A DNA stretch of 36,720 nucleotides from Pseudomonadota bacterium (GTDB taxonomy: Bacteria; Pseudomonadota; Gammaproteobacteria; Steroidobacterales; Woeseiaceae): assembly GCA_027618995.1 (NCBI GenBank), contig JAQCGO010000022.1:1-36720 (forward strand), given 5' to 3'. Shown here in pieces: positions 15,023 to 23,084 of the stretch (positions are counted from its first letter, which is position 1; the number at the start of each line of letters is the position of its first letter). A program made the position numbers and the translations under genes. Under the pieces are notes generated by a model that was given only the letters and a program-made list of their open reading frames with translations, was not told the DNA's origin and did not search any database.

Positions 15023-16912
15023 AGTGAACGCAAGAGTAAAGCCCCGGTTCGAGGGCTGGTATTTGGATTTGCCGTTGCATTAGCCACTTTCGGTCCCGCA
15101 ACAAGCTTTGCGCTGGATATCGAAACCTCAGCCATCGGGCTGACGGGTGTTCCGCTTGAAATCGTAGTGACCGGTGCAGCGGCTGGTGATGTCGTGACAG
15201 TTACCGTCGCGGGTGAAGACCAGTGGGGCACGGCCGACGCAGAGGGACGCGTAACAATTGACGGTGTCGTGATCGCCGAACGCGGCACGATCGATATCGT
15301 TGCCAGCGTTGGCGGCGAATCGGCGTCCGCAGCACTGCGCATACTGCCGGGCTGGATTTCGCTGATGCCGGCCTTTCTCGCGATCGCGGCCGCGCTTGTC
15401 CTGCGCAACGTCGTGCCGGCGCTGGTACTTGGCCTCTGGCTGGGAGCGACAGCGCTGCAGTCATTCTCGCCGCTCGGTGCCCTGCAGGGCCTGATGGATA
15501 CGTTTGCGGTTTATATCGTCAACGCGCTGGCGAATCCCGATCATGCGGCGATTATCGCGTTCTCGATGATGATCGGCGGCATGGTCGGCATCATCACGCG
15601 TAACGGTGGCATGGGTAGCGTGGTGCGCATGATCGTGAGCCGCGCAAAAACCGCGATCGGCGGCCAGGTCGCCGTCTGGCTCATGGGCCTGATGATCTTT
15701 TTCGACGACTATGCGAATACGCTGGTGGTTGGCAATACGGCACGGCCGATAACCGATCACCTCAAAATCTCGCGCGAGAAACTCGCCTATATCGTGGACT
15801 CAACGGCGGCGCCGGTTGTTTGTATCGCGTTGATAACGACCTGGATTGGCTACGAAGTCAGTCTGATCGACGACGCGCTGCAGGGTATTGACGAACTCTC
15901 GGGTATCCCGGCCTATACGATTTTCCTGCGCTCGATTCCGTACAGTTTTTATCCGATCCTCGCCGTGCTGTTCGTATTTCTGGTTGCTGCAACCGGTCGC
16001 GATTTAGGACCGATGTACGCGGCCGAAGTGCGGGCGCGAAAGGGGCAGGTCGCTCCTACAGCCAGTGAGCCCATGCCCGCGCTCGAAGGCGACACACTCG
16101 AAGCGAAGCCAAATGTACCGTTGCGAGCCGCTAACGCAGTCGTGCCGATCCTGGTGTTGATCGCTGGTCTCGGTATCAGCCTTTACATCACCGGTGAGGG
16201 CGAGACGATCACAGACATCATCGGCAGCTCCGATCCGTACAAGGCCATGATGTGGGCCTCGTTCGCCGGCGCGCTCGCGGCGGCCGGTATGTCCATCGGG
16301 CAACGTATCCTGAGCGCGCACGAGACCGTCGATGCCTGGTATGGCGGTGCCCGCGCAACGCTGTTCGGCATGATCGTGCTAATACTGGCCTGGTCGATGT
16401 CGGATATCACCACGGACCTGAATGCCAAGGGATACCTGATTACGGTGTTGGGCGATGCGTTGCCTCTGGTGCTGGTGCCGACCGTGGTGTTTCTGCTCGC
16501 GGCCGTGACCGCGTTCGCGACCGGTACCAGCTGGGGCACGATGGGCATTCTCATGCCGCTTGTGATCCCGCTGTCCTGGGCCGTCATGAACGTCAATGGC
16601 ATAACCGATCTCTCGGACCTGCATATCCTGTATTCATCGATCGCCTGTACTCTCGCTGGCGCGGTCTGGGGTGACCACTGTTCGCCGATTTCCGATACGA
16701 CGGTGTTGTCCTCTATCGCCAGCGGATGCGACCACATCGAGCACGTCCGCACGCAGATGCCGTACGCGCTGCTGGTTGGAGCCGTCGCCATTCTGCTTGG
16801 CACGTTGCCGGGCGCCTACGGCGTGTCGCCGTGGATATCGATAGTGTCGGGGTCTGTGGTCTTGTTTGGGGTGCTACGATTTTTTGGTCGTAACGCTGAC
16901 GATTCCCTATGA
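15020..16912 (+). CDS. NhaC-family cation/solute antiporter with periplasmic N-terminal domain
   Basis: About 630 residues. The start appears to be ATT at 15020, giving SERKSKAPVRGLVFGFAVAL as a signal or first helix. About 85 residues with an Ig-like beta pattern follow (LDIETSAIGLTGVPLEIVVT ... GDVVTVTV), then a polytopic NhaC-type core. Core motifs include MIFFDDYANTLVVGNTARPI, TAFATGTSWGTMGILMPL and GAVWGDHCSPISDTTVLSS. The family exchanges Na+ or H+ for organic substrates as well as performing plain Na+/H+ antiport; some members carry amino acids. Its stop overlaps the puuD start (ATGA), so the substrate may be putrescine, agmatine, arginine or GABA. A hydrophilic loop near residues 340-360 contains a REP-like sequence. 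An ATG at 15167 is a possible internal start but would cut the Ig-like domain. Confidence 0.82.
   Translation: MSERKSKAPVRGLVFGFAVALATFGPATSFALDIETSAIGLTGVPLEIVVTGAAAGDVVTVTVAGEDQWGTADAEGRVTIDGVVIAERGTIDIVASVGGESASAALRILPGWISLMPAFLAIAAALVLRNVVPALVLGLWLGATALQSFSPLGALQGLMDTFAVYIVNALANPDHAAIIAFSMMIGGMVGIITRNGGMGSVVRMIVSRAKTAIGGQVAVWLMGLMIFFDDYANTLVVGNTARPITDHLKISREKLAYIVDSTAAPVVCIALITTWIGYEVSLIDDALQGIDELSGIPAYTIFLRSIPYSFYPILAVLFVFLVAATGRDLGPMYAAEVRARKGQVAPTASEPMPALEGDTLEAKPNVPLRAANAVVPILVLIAGLGISLYITGEGETITDIIGSSDPYKAMMWASFAGALAAAGMSIGQRILSAHETVDAWYGGARATLFGMIVLILAWSMSDITTDLNAKGYLITVLGDALPLVLVPTVVFLLAAVTAFATGTSWGTMGILMPLVIPLSWAVMNVNGITDLSDLHILYSSIACTLAGAVWGDHCSPISDTTVLSSIASGCDHIEHVRTQMPYALLVGAVAILLGTLPGAYGVSPWISIVSGSVVLFGVLRFFGRNADDSL
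16044..16061. repeat. REP-like sequence inside the antiporter gene
   Basis: GGCAGGTCGCTCCTACAG is the reverse complement of the widespread CTGTAGGAGCGACCTG-type extragenic palindrome head. It encodes GQVAPTA in a cytoplasmic loop that joins two membrane parts, a place where an insertion would do little harm. Only one arm is clear. Confidence 0.35.
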
Positions 16913-17667
16913 CCAGGAAACCCGTGATTGGTGTGCCGGCCGACCGGCGCATGGTAGACCCGCATCCCTTTCATATGGCGGGCGAGAAATATGTGCAGGC
17001 GCTGGTTGACGGTGCCGACGGGCTGCCTTTCATTATTCCGGCGCTCGGCGATCCGCTCGATATCGACGAGATCATCGCTAATGTCGATGGTCTGCTGCTG
17101 ACCGGGAGTCCGTCGAACGTCGAGCCGTATCACTATGAAGGGCAGCCGAGCGAGCCGGGTACCCTGCATGACCCGCACCGTGATGCGCTGACTTTGCCGC
17201 TGGCAAGACGCGCGATGCAGAAGGGCGTGCCGCTGCTGGCCGTGTGCCGTGGCCACCAGGAGCTCAATGTCGTGCTGGGCGGCAGCCTGCACCAGAAGGT
17301 GCACGAAGTACCTGGTTATCATAATCACAAAGAGAACTCCGACGACCCGCTCGAGGTGCAGTACGGGCCGTCGCACGTGGTCAATCTTGTCCCGGGCGGG
17401 ATTCTGCATGGCCTGGCGGGTATGGATTCCGTGATGGTCAATTCTCTGCATTCGCAGGGTATTGCCCGTCTCGCAAACGGCGTGAGCGTCGAGGCGCTTG
17501 CCGACGATGGCCTGGTCGAGGCTTTCAGCGTCGACAGTGCGAAGGGATTCACGTTGTCGGTGCAGTGGCACCCGGAATGGCGCGTGACTCTGGACAAATT
17601 TTCGATGGCAATTTTCAGGACTTTTGGCAACGCGTGCAGGGCGTACGCGGCCAAGAGACAGGTGTAA
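16909..17667 (+). CDS. puuD: Gamma-glutamyl-GABA hydrolase PuuD
   Basis: A 252-residue class I glutamine amidotransferase-like hydrolase. The catalytic triad is Cys113 in LAVCRGHQELNVVLGG with His221 and Glu223 in SVQWHPEW. The family block GLLLTGSPSNVEPYHY is at about residue 61. It hydrolyses gamma-glutamyl-GABA to GABA and glutamate, the last step of the gamma-glutamylated putrescine route. It is translationally coupled to the antiporter upstream (four-base overlap), and puuA starts one base after its stop. Confidence 0.93.
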   Translation: MTRKPVIGVPADRRMVDPHPFHMAGEKYVQALVDGADGLPFIIPALGDPLDIDEIIANVDGLLLTGSPSNVEPYHYEGQPSEPGTLHDPHRDALTLPLARRAMQKGVPLLAVCRGHQELNVVLGGSLHQKVHEVPGYHNHKENSDDPLEVQYGPSHVVNLVPGGILHGLAGMDSVMVNSLHSQGIARLANGVSVEALADDGLVEAFSVDSAKGFTLSVQWHPEWRVTLDKFSMAIFRTFGNACRAYAAKRQV

Positions 17668-17668
17668 C

Positions 17669-19000
17669 GTGAGTAAGGATCAGGTTTTTCAGCCTTGGTT
17701 GAAGGAAAGAGAAATCAAGGACGTGGAAGCATTCGTGCCGGACATGGCGGGTTCAGCGCGGGGCAAAGTCGTGCCGGCGGGGAAGTTTGGCAACAGCCCG
17801 ATGAAGTTGCCGGAGGCGATTTTCGGGCAAACCATTGCCGGCGACTACGTAATCAACCCGGACAACGTCGAGGACCGGGACATGCTGCTGGTGCCGGACC
17901 CGACTACGCTGCGACTGGTGCCCTGGGCCACTGACGCGACCGCGTCCGTGTTCCTGGATTGCTTTCGCAGTGACGGCAAACCCGTGGATACCTCGCCACG
18001 CGCGGTGTTGCGCAAGATGCTGGACACCTATGCGAGCAAGGGATGGGTGCCTGTGGTTGCACCCGAAGTCGAGTTTTACCTGATCTACCCGCATTCGGAC
18101 CCGAATGTGGCGGCCGAAGCGCCCGAGGGTCGGCTCGGCCGGACCGAAGGCGCACGCCAGCCCTATAGCATCGATTCGATGAACGATTTCGATCCGTTCA
18201 TCAATGATCTGTACATGAACTGCGAGGCACAGAACATTCACATCGATACGTTGTCGCAGGAAATGGGGCCTGCCCAGTTCGAGATCAACTTCCTGCACGG
18301 CGACGCAATTCACCTGGCCGACCAGGTGTTCCTGTTCAAGCGCACCGTGCGCGAGGTGGCGATTCAGCACAAGATGCACGCGACGTTCCTGGCCAAGCCG
18401 ATGGCCGAGGAAGCCGGCAGTGCGCTGCACGTGCATCAAAGCGTCATCGACCAGGATGGTCGTAATATTTTTTCCAATGAGGATGGCAAACCGAGCGAAT
18501 TGTTCTTCAGTTTCATGGGTGGACTGCAGACCTACATGCCCGAGGCGATGTTGATCTTCGCTCCGTACGTCAATTCCTATCGGCGCTTTCTCAGCCCTTG
18601 GTCATCGCCCGTGAACCTTTCGTGGGCGGTCGATAACCGCACGGTTGGCCTGCGCGTACCCGACTCCGGTCCCCAGGATCGACGCATCGAAAACCGCATC
18701 GCCGGATCCGACGTCAATCCCTACCTGGCGCTCGCCGCAACGCTGGCCTGCGGCTACCTCGGCATGGTGGAAGGACTGAAGCCCGACGCCCCGGTTAGTG
18801 GCAGCGCCTACAGCAAGAAATTTGCCTTGCACCGGCACCTGTTTACGGCGTTGGCGGCATTCAAAGAGAGCGCGGCAATGCGCAAAGTCCTTGGCGATAA
18901 TTTTGTGGACTTGTACGGCATCGTCAAAGAGCATGAATATCGTCAGTTCCAGGCAATCATCACGCCCTACGAGCGTGAGATTTTGATGTTTAACGTTTGA
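17669..19000 (+). CDS. puuA: Gamma-glutamylpolyamine synthetase PuuA (glutamine synthetase family)
   Basis: A 443-residue member of the glutamine synthetase superfamily. ATP and metal-site blocks are visible: VVAPEVEFYL, EMGPAQFEINFLHGDAIHLAD, SALHVHQSV and the arginine-rich NRTVGLRVPDSGPQDRRIEN. PuuA joins glutamate to putrescine or related amines using ATP. The position between puuD and a polyamine aminotransferase favours this over nitrogen-assimilating GlnA. The GTG at 17669, one base after the puuD stop, is the natural start (MSKDQVFQPWLKERE). The ORF's earlier ATG at 17624 lies inside puuD and is rejected. Confidence 0.9.
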   Translation: MSKDQVFQPWLKEREIKDVEAFVPDMAGSARGKVVPAGKFGNSPMKLPEAIFGQTIAGDYVINPDNVEDRDMLLVPDPTTLRLVPWATDATASVFLDCFRSDGKPVDTSPRAVLRKMLDTYASKGWVPVVAPEVEFYLIYPHSDPNVAAEAPEGRLGRTEGARQPYSIDSMNDFDPFINDLYMNCEAQNIHIDTLSQEMGPAQFEINFLHGDAIHLADQVFLFKRTVREVAIQHKMHATFLAKPMAEEAGSALHVHQSVIDQDGRNIFSNEDGKPSELFFSFMGGLQTYMPEAMLIFAPYVNSYRRFLSPWSSPVNLSWAVDNRTVGLRVPDSGPQDRRIENRIAGSDVNPYLALAATLACGYLGMVEGLKPDAPVSGSAYSKKFALHRHLFTALAAFKESAAMRKVLGDNFVDLYGIVKEHEYRQFQAIITPYEREILMFNV

Positions 19001-19008
19001 GGTAAATC

Positions 19009-20379
19009 ATGGCTGCGCTTGAAAAGCGATCGGGAAAGGAACTGCAGGAACTGGACAGGAATCACTACCTGCATCCGTTTACCGATCACAAAAGTTTGCA
19101 CAAGAAAAAGTCGCGCATCATTACGCGCGGCGAAGGCGTGTATATATTTGATGCGGATGGCAACAAGATCCTGGACGGCATGTCGGGGCTCTGGTGTGTC
19201 AACGCTGGATACGGTCGCGAGGAGCTGATCGAGGCCGCGACCCGGCAAATGCGGGAATTGCCGTACTACAACAGTTTCTTCCAGTGCGCAAATCCGCCCT
19301 CGATCGAGTTGGCGAAGCTGCTGCAGGAAGTCTCGCCAGCACAGATGAATCACGTGTTTTTTGCGGGTTCCGGTTCTGAGTCGAACGATACGATCGTGCG
19401 CATGGTCCGACGTTACTGGGACCTGATGGGTCAGCCTAAGCGGCACACGATCATCAGCCGCAAGAACGGCTACCACGGTTCCACGGTTGCCGGCGCAAGC
19501 TTAAGCGGCATGAAGGCCATGCACGAGCAGGGTGGATTGCCGATCCCGGGCATCGTGCACGTTGAACAACCCTACTGGTTCGGCAGCGATCACACCTTGT
19601 CACCGGACGAGTTCGGGCTGGTTGCAGCGCGTTCGATCGAAGTCAAGATCAAGGAACTCGGCGCCGACAAGGTCGCGGCATTTATCGGTGAGCCGATTCA
19701 GGGAGCGGGCGGCGTGATTATTCCGCCCGACAGCTATTGGCCCGAGGTGCAACGCATCTGCGACCAGTACGGCATTTTGTTGATCTCGGACGAAGTCATC
19801 ACAGGCTTCGGTCGGCTCGGCGAGTGGTTCGGCGCAGACTATTTTGGCACGCGGCCTGATTTCATGCCGTTCGCCAAAGGCGTGACATCGGGCTATTTGC
19901 CGCTCGGCGGTGTCCTGATCAGTGATCGGGTTGCCGAGGTCATCATTGACAAGGGTGGCGAGTTTTTCCACGGCTACACCTATTCCGGCCACCCGACCAC
20001 CTGCGCCGTTGCAACGGCGAACATCCGCCTGCTGCAGCGGGAGAAGCTGGTGGAAAGGGTCAAGAACGACATTGGCCCCTATGTGCAGGCCGGCTGGGCG
20101 AAACTGGCAGAGCATCCGCTGGTCGGTGAGACGCGAATGGTGGGACTCATGGGTGCCTTTGAGCTCGTAGCCGACAAGAAGAGCCTGCAGCGCTTTGACG
20201 GGAAAGTCGGAGCCGGTACGGTGTGTCGCGATTTCCTCGTTAATGGCGGTGTGATCATGCGTGCCGTTGGCGACACGATCATTGCGGCGCCGCCGTTTGT
20301 GTTAACTCACAGCGAAGCTGATGAAATGTTGGAGAAAGCCTGGAAAGGACTCGACCTGACACAGAAGGCGCTGCAATGA
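19009..20379 (+). CDS. spuC: Putrescine (polyamine):pyruvate aminotransferase SpuC-like
   Basis: A 456-residue class III PLP-dependent aminotransferase. The Schiff-base lysine is Lys290 in PFAKGVTSGYLPLGG, the PLP-ring aspartate is Asp261 in LLISDEVITGFGRLG, and YHGSTVAGASLSGM binds phosphate. The N-terminal HYLHPFTDH block is typical of the SpuC/omega-amine group, which transfers the amino group from putrescine or similar diamines to pyruvate. The gene lies 8 bases after puuA, and its stop overlaps the speB start by four bases (ATGA), so the genes are one operon. Confidence 0.9.
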   Translation: MAALEKRSGKELQELDRNHYLHPFTDHKSLHKKKSRIITRGEGVYIFDADGNKILDGMSGLWCVNAGYGREELIEAATRQMRELPYYNSFFQCANPPSIELAKLLQEVSPAQMNHVFFAGSGSESNDTIVRMVRRYWDLMGQPKRHTIISRKNGYHGSTVAGASLSGMKAMHEQGGLPIPGIVHVEQPYWFGSDHTLSPDEFGLVAARSIEVKIKELGADKVAAFIGEPIQGAGGVIIPPDSYWPEVQRICDQYGILLISDEVITGFGRLGEWFGADYFGTRPDFMPFAKGVTSGYLPLGGVLISDRVAEVIIDKGGEFFHGYTYSGHPTTCAVATANIRLLQREKLVERVKNDIGPYVQAGWAKLAEHPLVGETRMVGLMGAFELVADKKSLQRFDGKVGAGTVCRDFLVNGGVIMRAVGDTIIAAPPFVLTHSEADEMLEKAWKGLDLTQKALQ

Positions 20380-21332
20380 CGACACGAAAAGCCAGCGGTG
20401 ACAATGCGATCACGCGCCAAAGTCTGTATGGCACGACGCCGGAACCGACTTACGCGGGCATTACTTCGTTCATGCGTCGAAAATATACGCGCGATCTGAC
20501 CGGCGTTGATGTCGCGGTTACAGGAGTGCCGTTTGATACGGCGACGACCAATCGACCTGGGGCCCGTCTCGGTCCGCGTGCGATTCGTAACGCGTCAACG
20601 ATCATGGCCTGGGAAAAAATGTACGGCATGGAGTTCGATCCGTTCGACAAGCTCGCGGTGATTGACTATGGCGATTGCTATTTCGACCACGGTCGGCCAC
20701 AGGAAGTACCGGACGCGATTGAGGCGCATGCCTGGGGAATCATCAGCCAGGGCCCGGGTCTGTTGACGCTGGGCGGCGATCACTTCATCGCCTATCCGCT
20801 GATCAAGGCGCACGTCAGGAAGCACGGCGGGCCGTTGTCACTGTTGCATTTCGATGCACATAGCGATACCTGGGCGGATGAAGAGGGCCGCATCGATCAC
20901 GGCACGATGTTTTATTTCGCGGCGAAACAGGGCCTGCTCGATCCGGCAACCTCGGCGCAAATCGGTTTGCGCACGAGCAATCCGGACACGATGGGCTTCA
21001 ATGTCCTCGATGCGCCCTGGGTGCATGCGAACGGCATCGATGCCACGATAAAACAAACGCGCAGGATTCTCGGCGACAAGCCGGTCTACCTGAGCTTCGA
21101 CATCGATTGTCTCGATCCGAGCTACGCGCCGGGCACAGGCACGCCGGTCTGCGGCGGATTGACGTCGCACCAGGCCATCCAGATCCTGCGTGGTCTGCAG
21201 GGCATCAATATCGTTGGCATGGACATCGTCGAAGTGGCACCGGCCTATGATGTCGCCGAGATAACGTCGCTCGCCGCGACGCAACTTGCGATGGAGATGC
21301 TGTACCTGTACGCCAATCGCCCGGGGCAATAG
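20376..21332 (+). CDS. speB: Agmatinase / ureohydrolase (SpeB family)
   Basis: A 318-residue arginase-fold enzyme. The di-manganese ligands are all present: His136 (GGDHFIAYPL), Asp160, His162 and Asp164 (LHFDAHSDTW), and Asp242 and Asp244 (SFDIDCLDPSYAPGTGTP). Agmatinase cleaves agmatine to putrescine and urea. Guanidinobutyrase activity cannot be excluded, but putrescine genes upstream favour agmatinase. The ATG overlaps the aminotransferase stop. After the TAG at 21330-21332 the frame continues open for 28 codons. Confidence 0.88.
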   Translation: MTTRKASGDNAITRQSLYGTTPEPTYAGITSFMRRKYTRDLTGVDVAVTGVPFDTATTNRPGARLGPRAIRNASTIMAWEKMYGMEFDPFDKLAVIDYGDCYFDHGRPQEVPDAIEAHAWGIISQGPGLLTLGGDHFIAYPLIKAHVRKHGGPLSLLHFDAHSDTWADEEGRIDHGTMFYFAAKQGLLDPATSAQIGLRTSNPDTMGFNVLDAPWVHANGIDATIKQTRRILGDKPVYLSFDIDCLDPSYAPGTGTPVCGGLTSHQAIQILRGLQGINIVGMDIVEVAPAYDVAEITSLAATQLAMEMLYLYANRPGQ

Positions 21333-21419
21333 GTCTGGGAGTATGGCGGCAAATGGATCGGCAACCCGATCGTAGCGCTGGGCATGACGTACTATCGCAT
21401 CAGGGAATTGCTCGGGTAG
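21333..21419 (+). other. Open 28-codon stretch in frame after speB, possible gene remnant
   Basis: Directly after the speB TAG, the same frame reads VWEYGGKWIGNPIVALGMTY and then YRIRELLG before TAG at 21417-21419. The sequence is protein-like, with an aromatic helix and a charged end, and resembles the C-terminus of a membrane protein. It is either a natural tail of speB cut by a stop or the remnant of a lost neighbour. The usual arginase fold is complete without it. Confidence 0.3.
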
Positions 21420-21424
21420 CCGCA

Positions 21425-22324
21425 ATGCATGCCACCAAACTTCTGAAATTTTTCGACGCTCGCGCGGCGCGCGAGGAGCCGCTGGTGCTGGTGACGGTGC
21501 TGGCAACGCGCGGATCTACCTATAGCAAGGCGGGCGACCTGATACTGATCGATGCCGAGGGCGTGGTCTGTGGCATGTTGTCCGGCGGCTGCCTGGAGAG
21601 CGACCTGGCTGCGCGCGCACGGGTTGTACTGGAAGCGTGCAAAGGCCAGACCGCGACCTATGACCTCATGGCCGGCGACGAAGATGTCTGGGGTCTGGGT
21701 GTTGGTTGCGATGGCTCGATGACGGTCTATCTGCAGCCACTGCTGGCAACGCAAAACCATGCGCCATTCACCGCAATCGCGACCGCGCTGCGTGGCGGAG
21801 CGCCAGCCAAAGTCAGAATCGAGGAAGCCGACGGCGCGTTGCTGCTGGACATGTCCGTGCGTCCGCCGCTGCACGTATTGTTGCTGGGGGCCGGCCACGA
21901 TGCAGTGCCGCTGGCGCGACTCGTCGACGAGCTCGGCTGGCGCTGCAGCCTCGTCGATCACCGGCCGGCCTACATCGGCAACCCGGAATTTCCGGCCGCC
22001 TGCACGAAGCATTGTGCTGAGCCCGACGCGCTCGCTACGACCGTCGATCTGTCTGTGATCGATTGTGCCATCGTCATGAGCCACCACCTGGCTAGTGATC
22101 GTGCCTATTTGCAGGCCTTGGCCGGAACCACGGTTGCTTATGTGGGTTTGCTGGGGCCGCCGGCAAGAAAGCAACGGCTTTTGCAAGAGCTCGGCGAGCC
22201 GGGCGCCGCTTTGAGCGGCCGTTTGCACGGTCCGGCTGGACTGCGCCTCGGAGGGCGCGGGCCCGAACTGATTGCGCTCGCGATCGTCGCGCATGTACAG
22301 CAGGTGCTGCACCACGGGTCGTAA
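21425..22324 (+). CDS. xdhC: XdhC/CoxI-family molybdenum-enzyme maturation protein
   Basis: A 299-residue XdhC-like protein. The N-terminal domain shows ATRGSTYSKAGDLILID, MLSGGCLESDLAARA and LGVGCDGSMTVYLQPLL. The C-terminal Rossmann-like half begins PLHVLLLGAGHDAVPLARL and has AIVMSHHLASD and YVGLLGPPARK. XdhC binds sulfurated molybdenum cofactor and inserts it into xanthine dehydrogenase. The ATG at 21425 gives the standard N-terminus (MHATKLLKFFDARAA). No xanthine dehydrogenase structural gene is in the window. The gene converges on a TetR gene with 8 bases between stops. Confidence 0.88.
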   Translation: MHATKLLKFFDARAAREEPLVLVTVLATRGSTYSKAGDLILIDAEGVVCGMLSGGCLESDLAARARVVLEACKGQTATYDLMAGDEDVWGLGVGCDGSMTVYLQPLLATQNHAPFTAIATALRGGAPAKVRIEEADGALLLDMSVRPPLHVLLLGAGHDAVPLARLVDELGWRCSLVDHRPAYIGNPEFPAACTKHCAEPDALATTVDLSVIDCAIVMSHHLASDRAYLQALAGTTVAYVGLLGPPARKQRLLQELGEPGAALSGRLHGPAGLRLGGRGPELIALAIVAHVQQVLHHGS

Positions 22325-22332
22325 GTGGCGGG

Positions 22333-22998
22333 TTATTTTTGCGGCGGTAAATTGCCTGGCAAAAACGTGCGAATAATCATTTCGGCGAGTGCATCACGTT
22401 CTGCTTCGTTGTTGAAATTGATGTTGCTCGTGCCCTTGATCTCAAGCCTGAGTGCGAGCAAACCACCCGCCGAAACGCGAATCATGTTGTAGAGCAACGC
22501 GGGATTGCCAGGCGGCGCGATGCCGAGTTGTTGCAATTTCACCAGCTGGCCGGCCACCATTTCGTAGAGCGGCCTGAGGTGTTGCGTAACCAGCCAGTCG
22601 AGCCGGTCGCTCGGGTAGCTCGACTCCTGCAGGATGATCTTGTGCAAGGCCGGGTGGCCGAAAGAATGCTTGACGTAGGTCCGTATGAAAGCTTCGGCAC
22701 GCGCTTTCGGATCCATTTCCGGGACTTCGGCCATTGCCTTAACCAGCGAAATATTGAATTCACGAAAAATCCGGTTCGCGGCGGCACGCCACAGTTCACC
22801 CTTGTTCTTGAAGTGATAGGTGATCAACGGATGGTGCACATTTGCGCGATCGGCAATGTCGCGGGTCGAGGTGCCCTTGAAGCCATTCTCGGAGAACGCC
22901 TGAATGGCCGCGTCCAGCAGCTTTTGCTGTGTCAGGATGCTGCGCTGTTGTTGTTTACGCCCCGGATTTGCTCCAGGAGTTGCCTGCTCGACGCCCAC
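22333..22998 (-). CDS. TetR/AcrR-family regulator
   Basis: A 221-residue regulator with a clear N-terminal HTH: LLDAAIQAFSENGFKGTSTR, then DIADRANVHHPLITYHFKNKGELW. The C-terminal part is a helical ligand domain. The start is GTG at 22998 (GVEQATPGANPG). A 17-base inverted repeat lies 9 bases upstream and is a likely autoregulatory site. Its target cannot be told: neighbours are xdhC (convergent) and the end of the TonB-fusion gene upstream. Confidence 0.88.
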   Translation of the reverse strand: MGVEQATPGANPGRKQQQRSILTQQKLLDAAIQAFSENGFKGTSTRDIADRANVHHPLITYHFKNKGELWRAAANRIFREFNISLVKAMAEVPEMDPKARAEAFIRTYVKHSFGHPALHKIILQESSYPSDRLDWLVTQHLRPLYEMVAGQLVKLQQLGIAPPGNPALLYNMIRVSAGGLLALRLEIKGTSNINFNNEAERDALAEMIIRTFLPGNLPPQK

Positions 22999-23007
22999 GG
23001 ACCGTCC

Positions 23008-23024
23008 CCGTCATTGTTTGACGG
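23008..23024. promoter_or_regulatory. Inverted repeat upstream of the TetR gene, candidate operator
   Basis: CCGTCATTGTTTGACGG has perfect six-base arms (CCGTCA/TGACGG) and a 5-base loop. It is 9 bases upstream of the TetR GTG start, a typical place for an autorepressor site. It could also be a small RNA hairpin in the leader. Confidence 0.42.
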
Positions 23025-23084
23025 AGATTAGATTAGCCGGACCGGAAGAATTAGTCCAGATTGGAAGGATTTGGCGGGTAGTGA

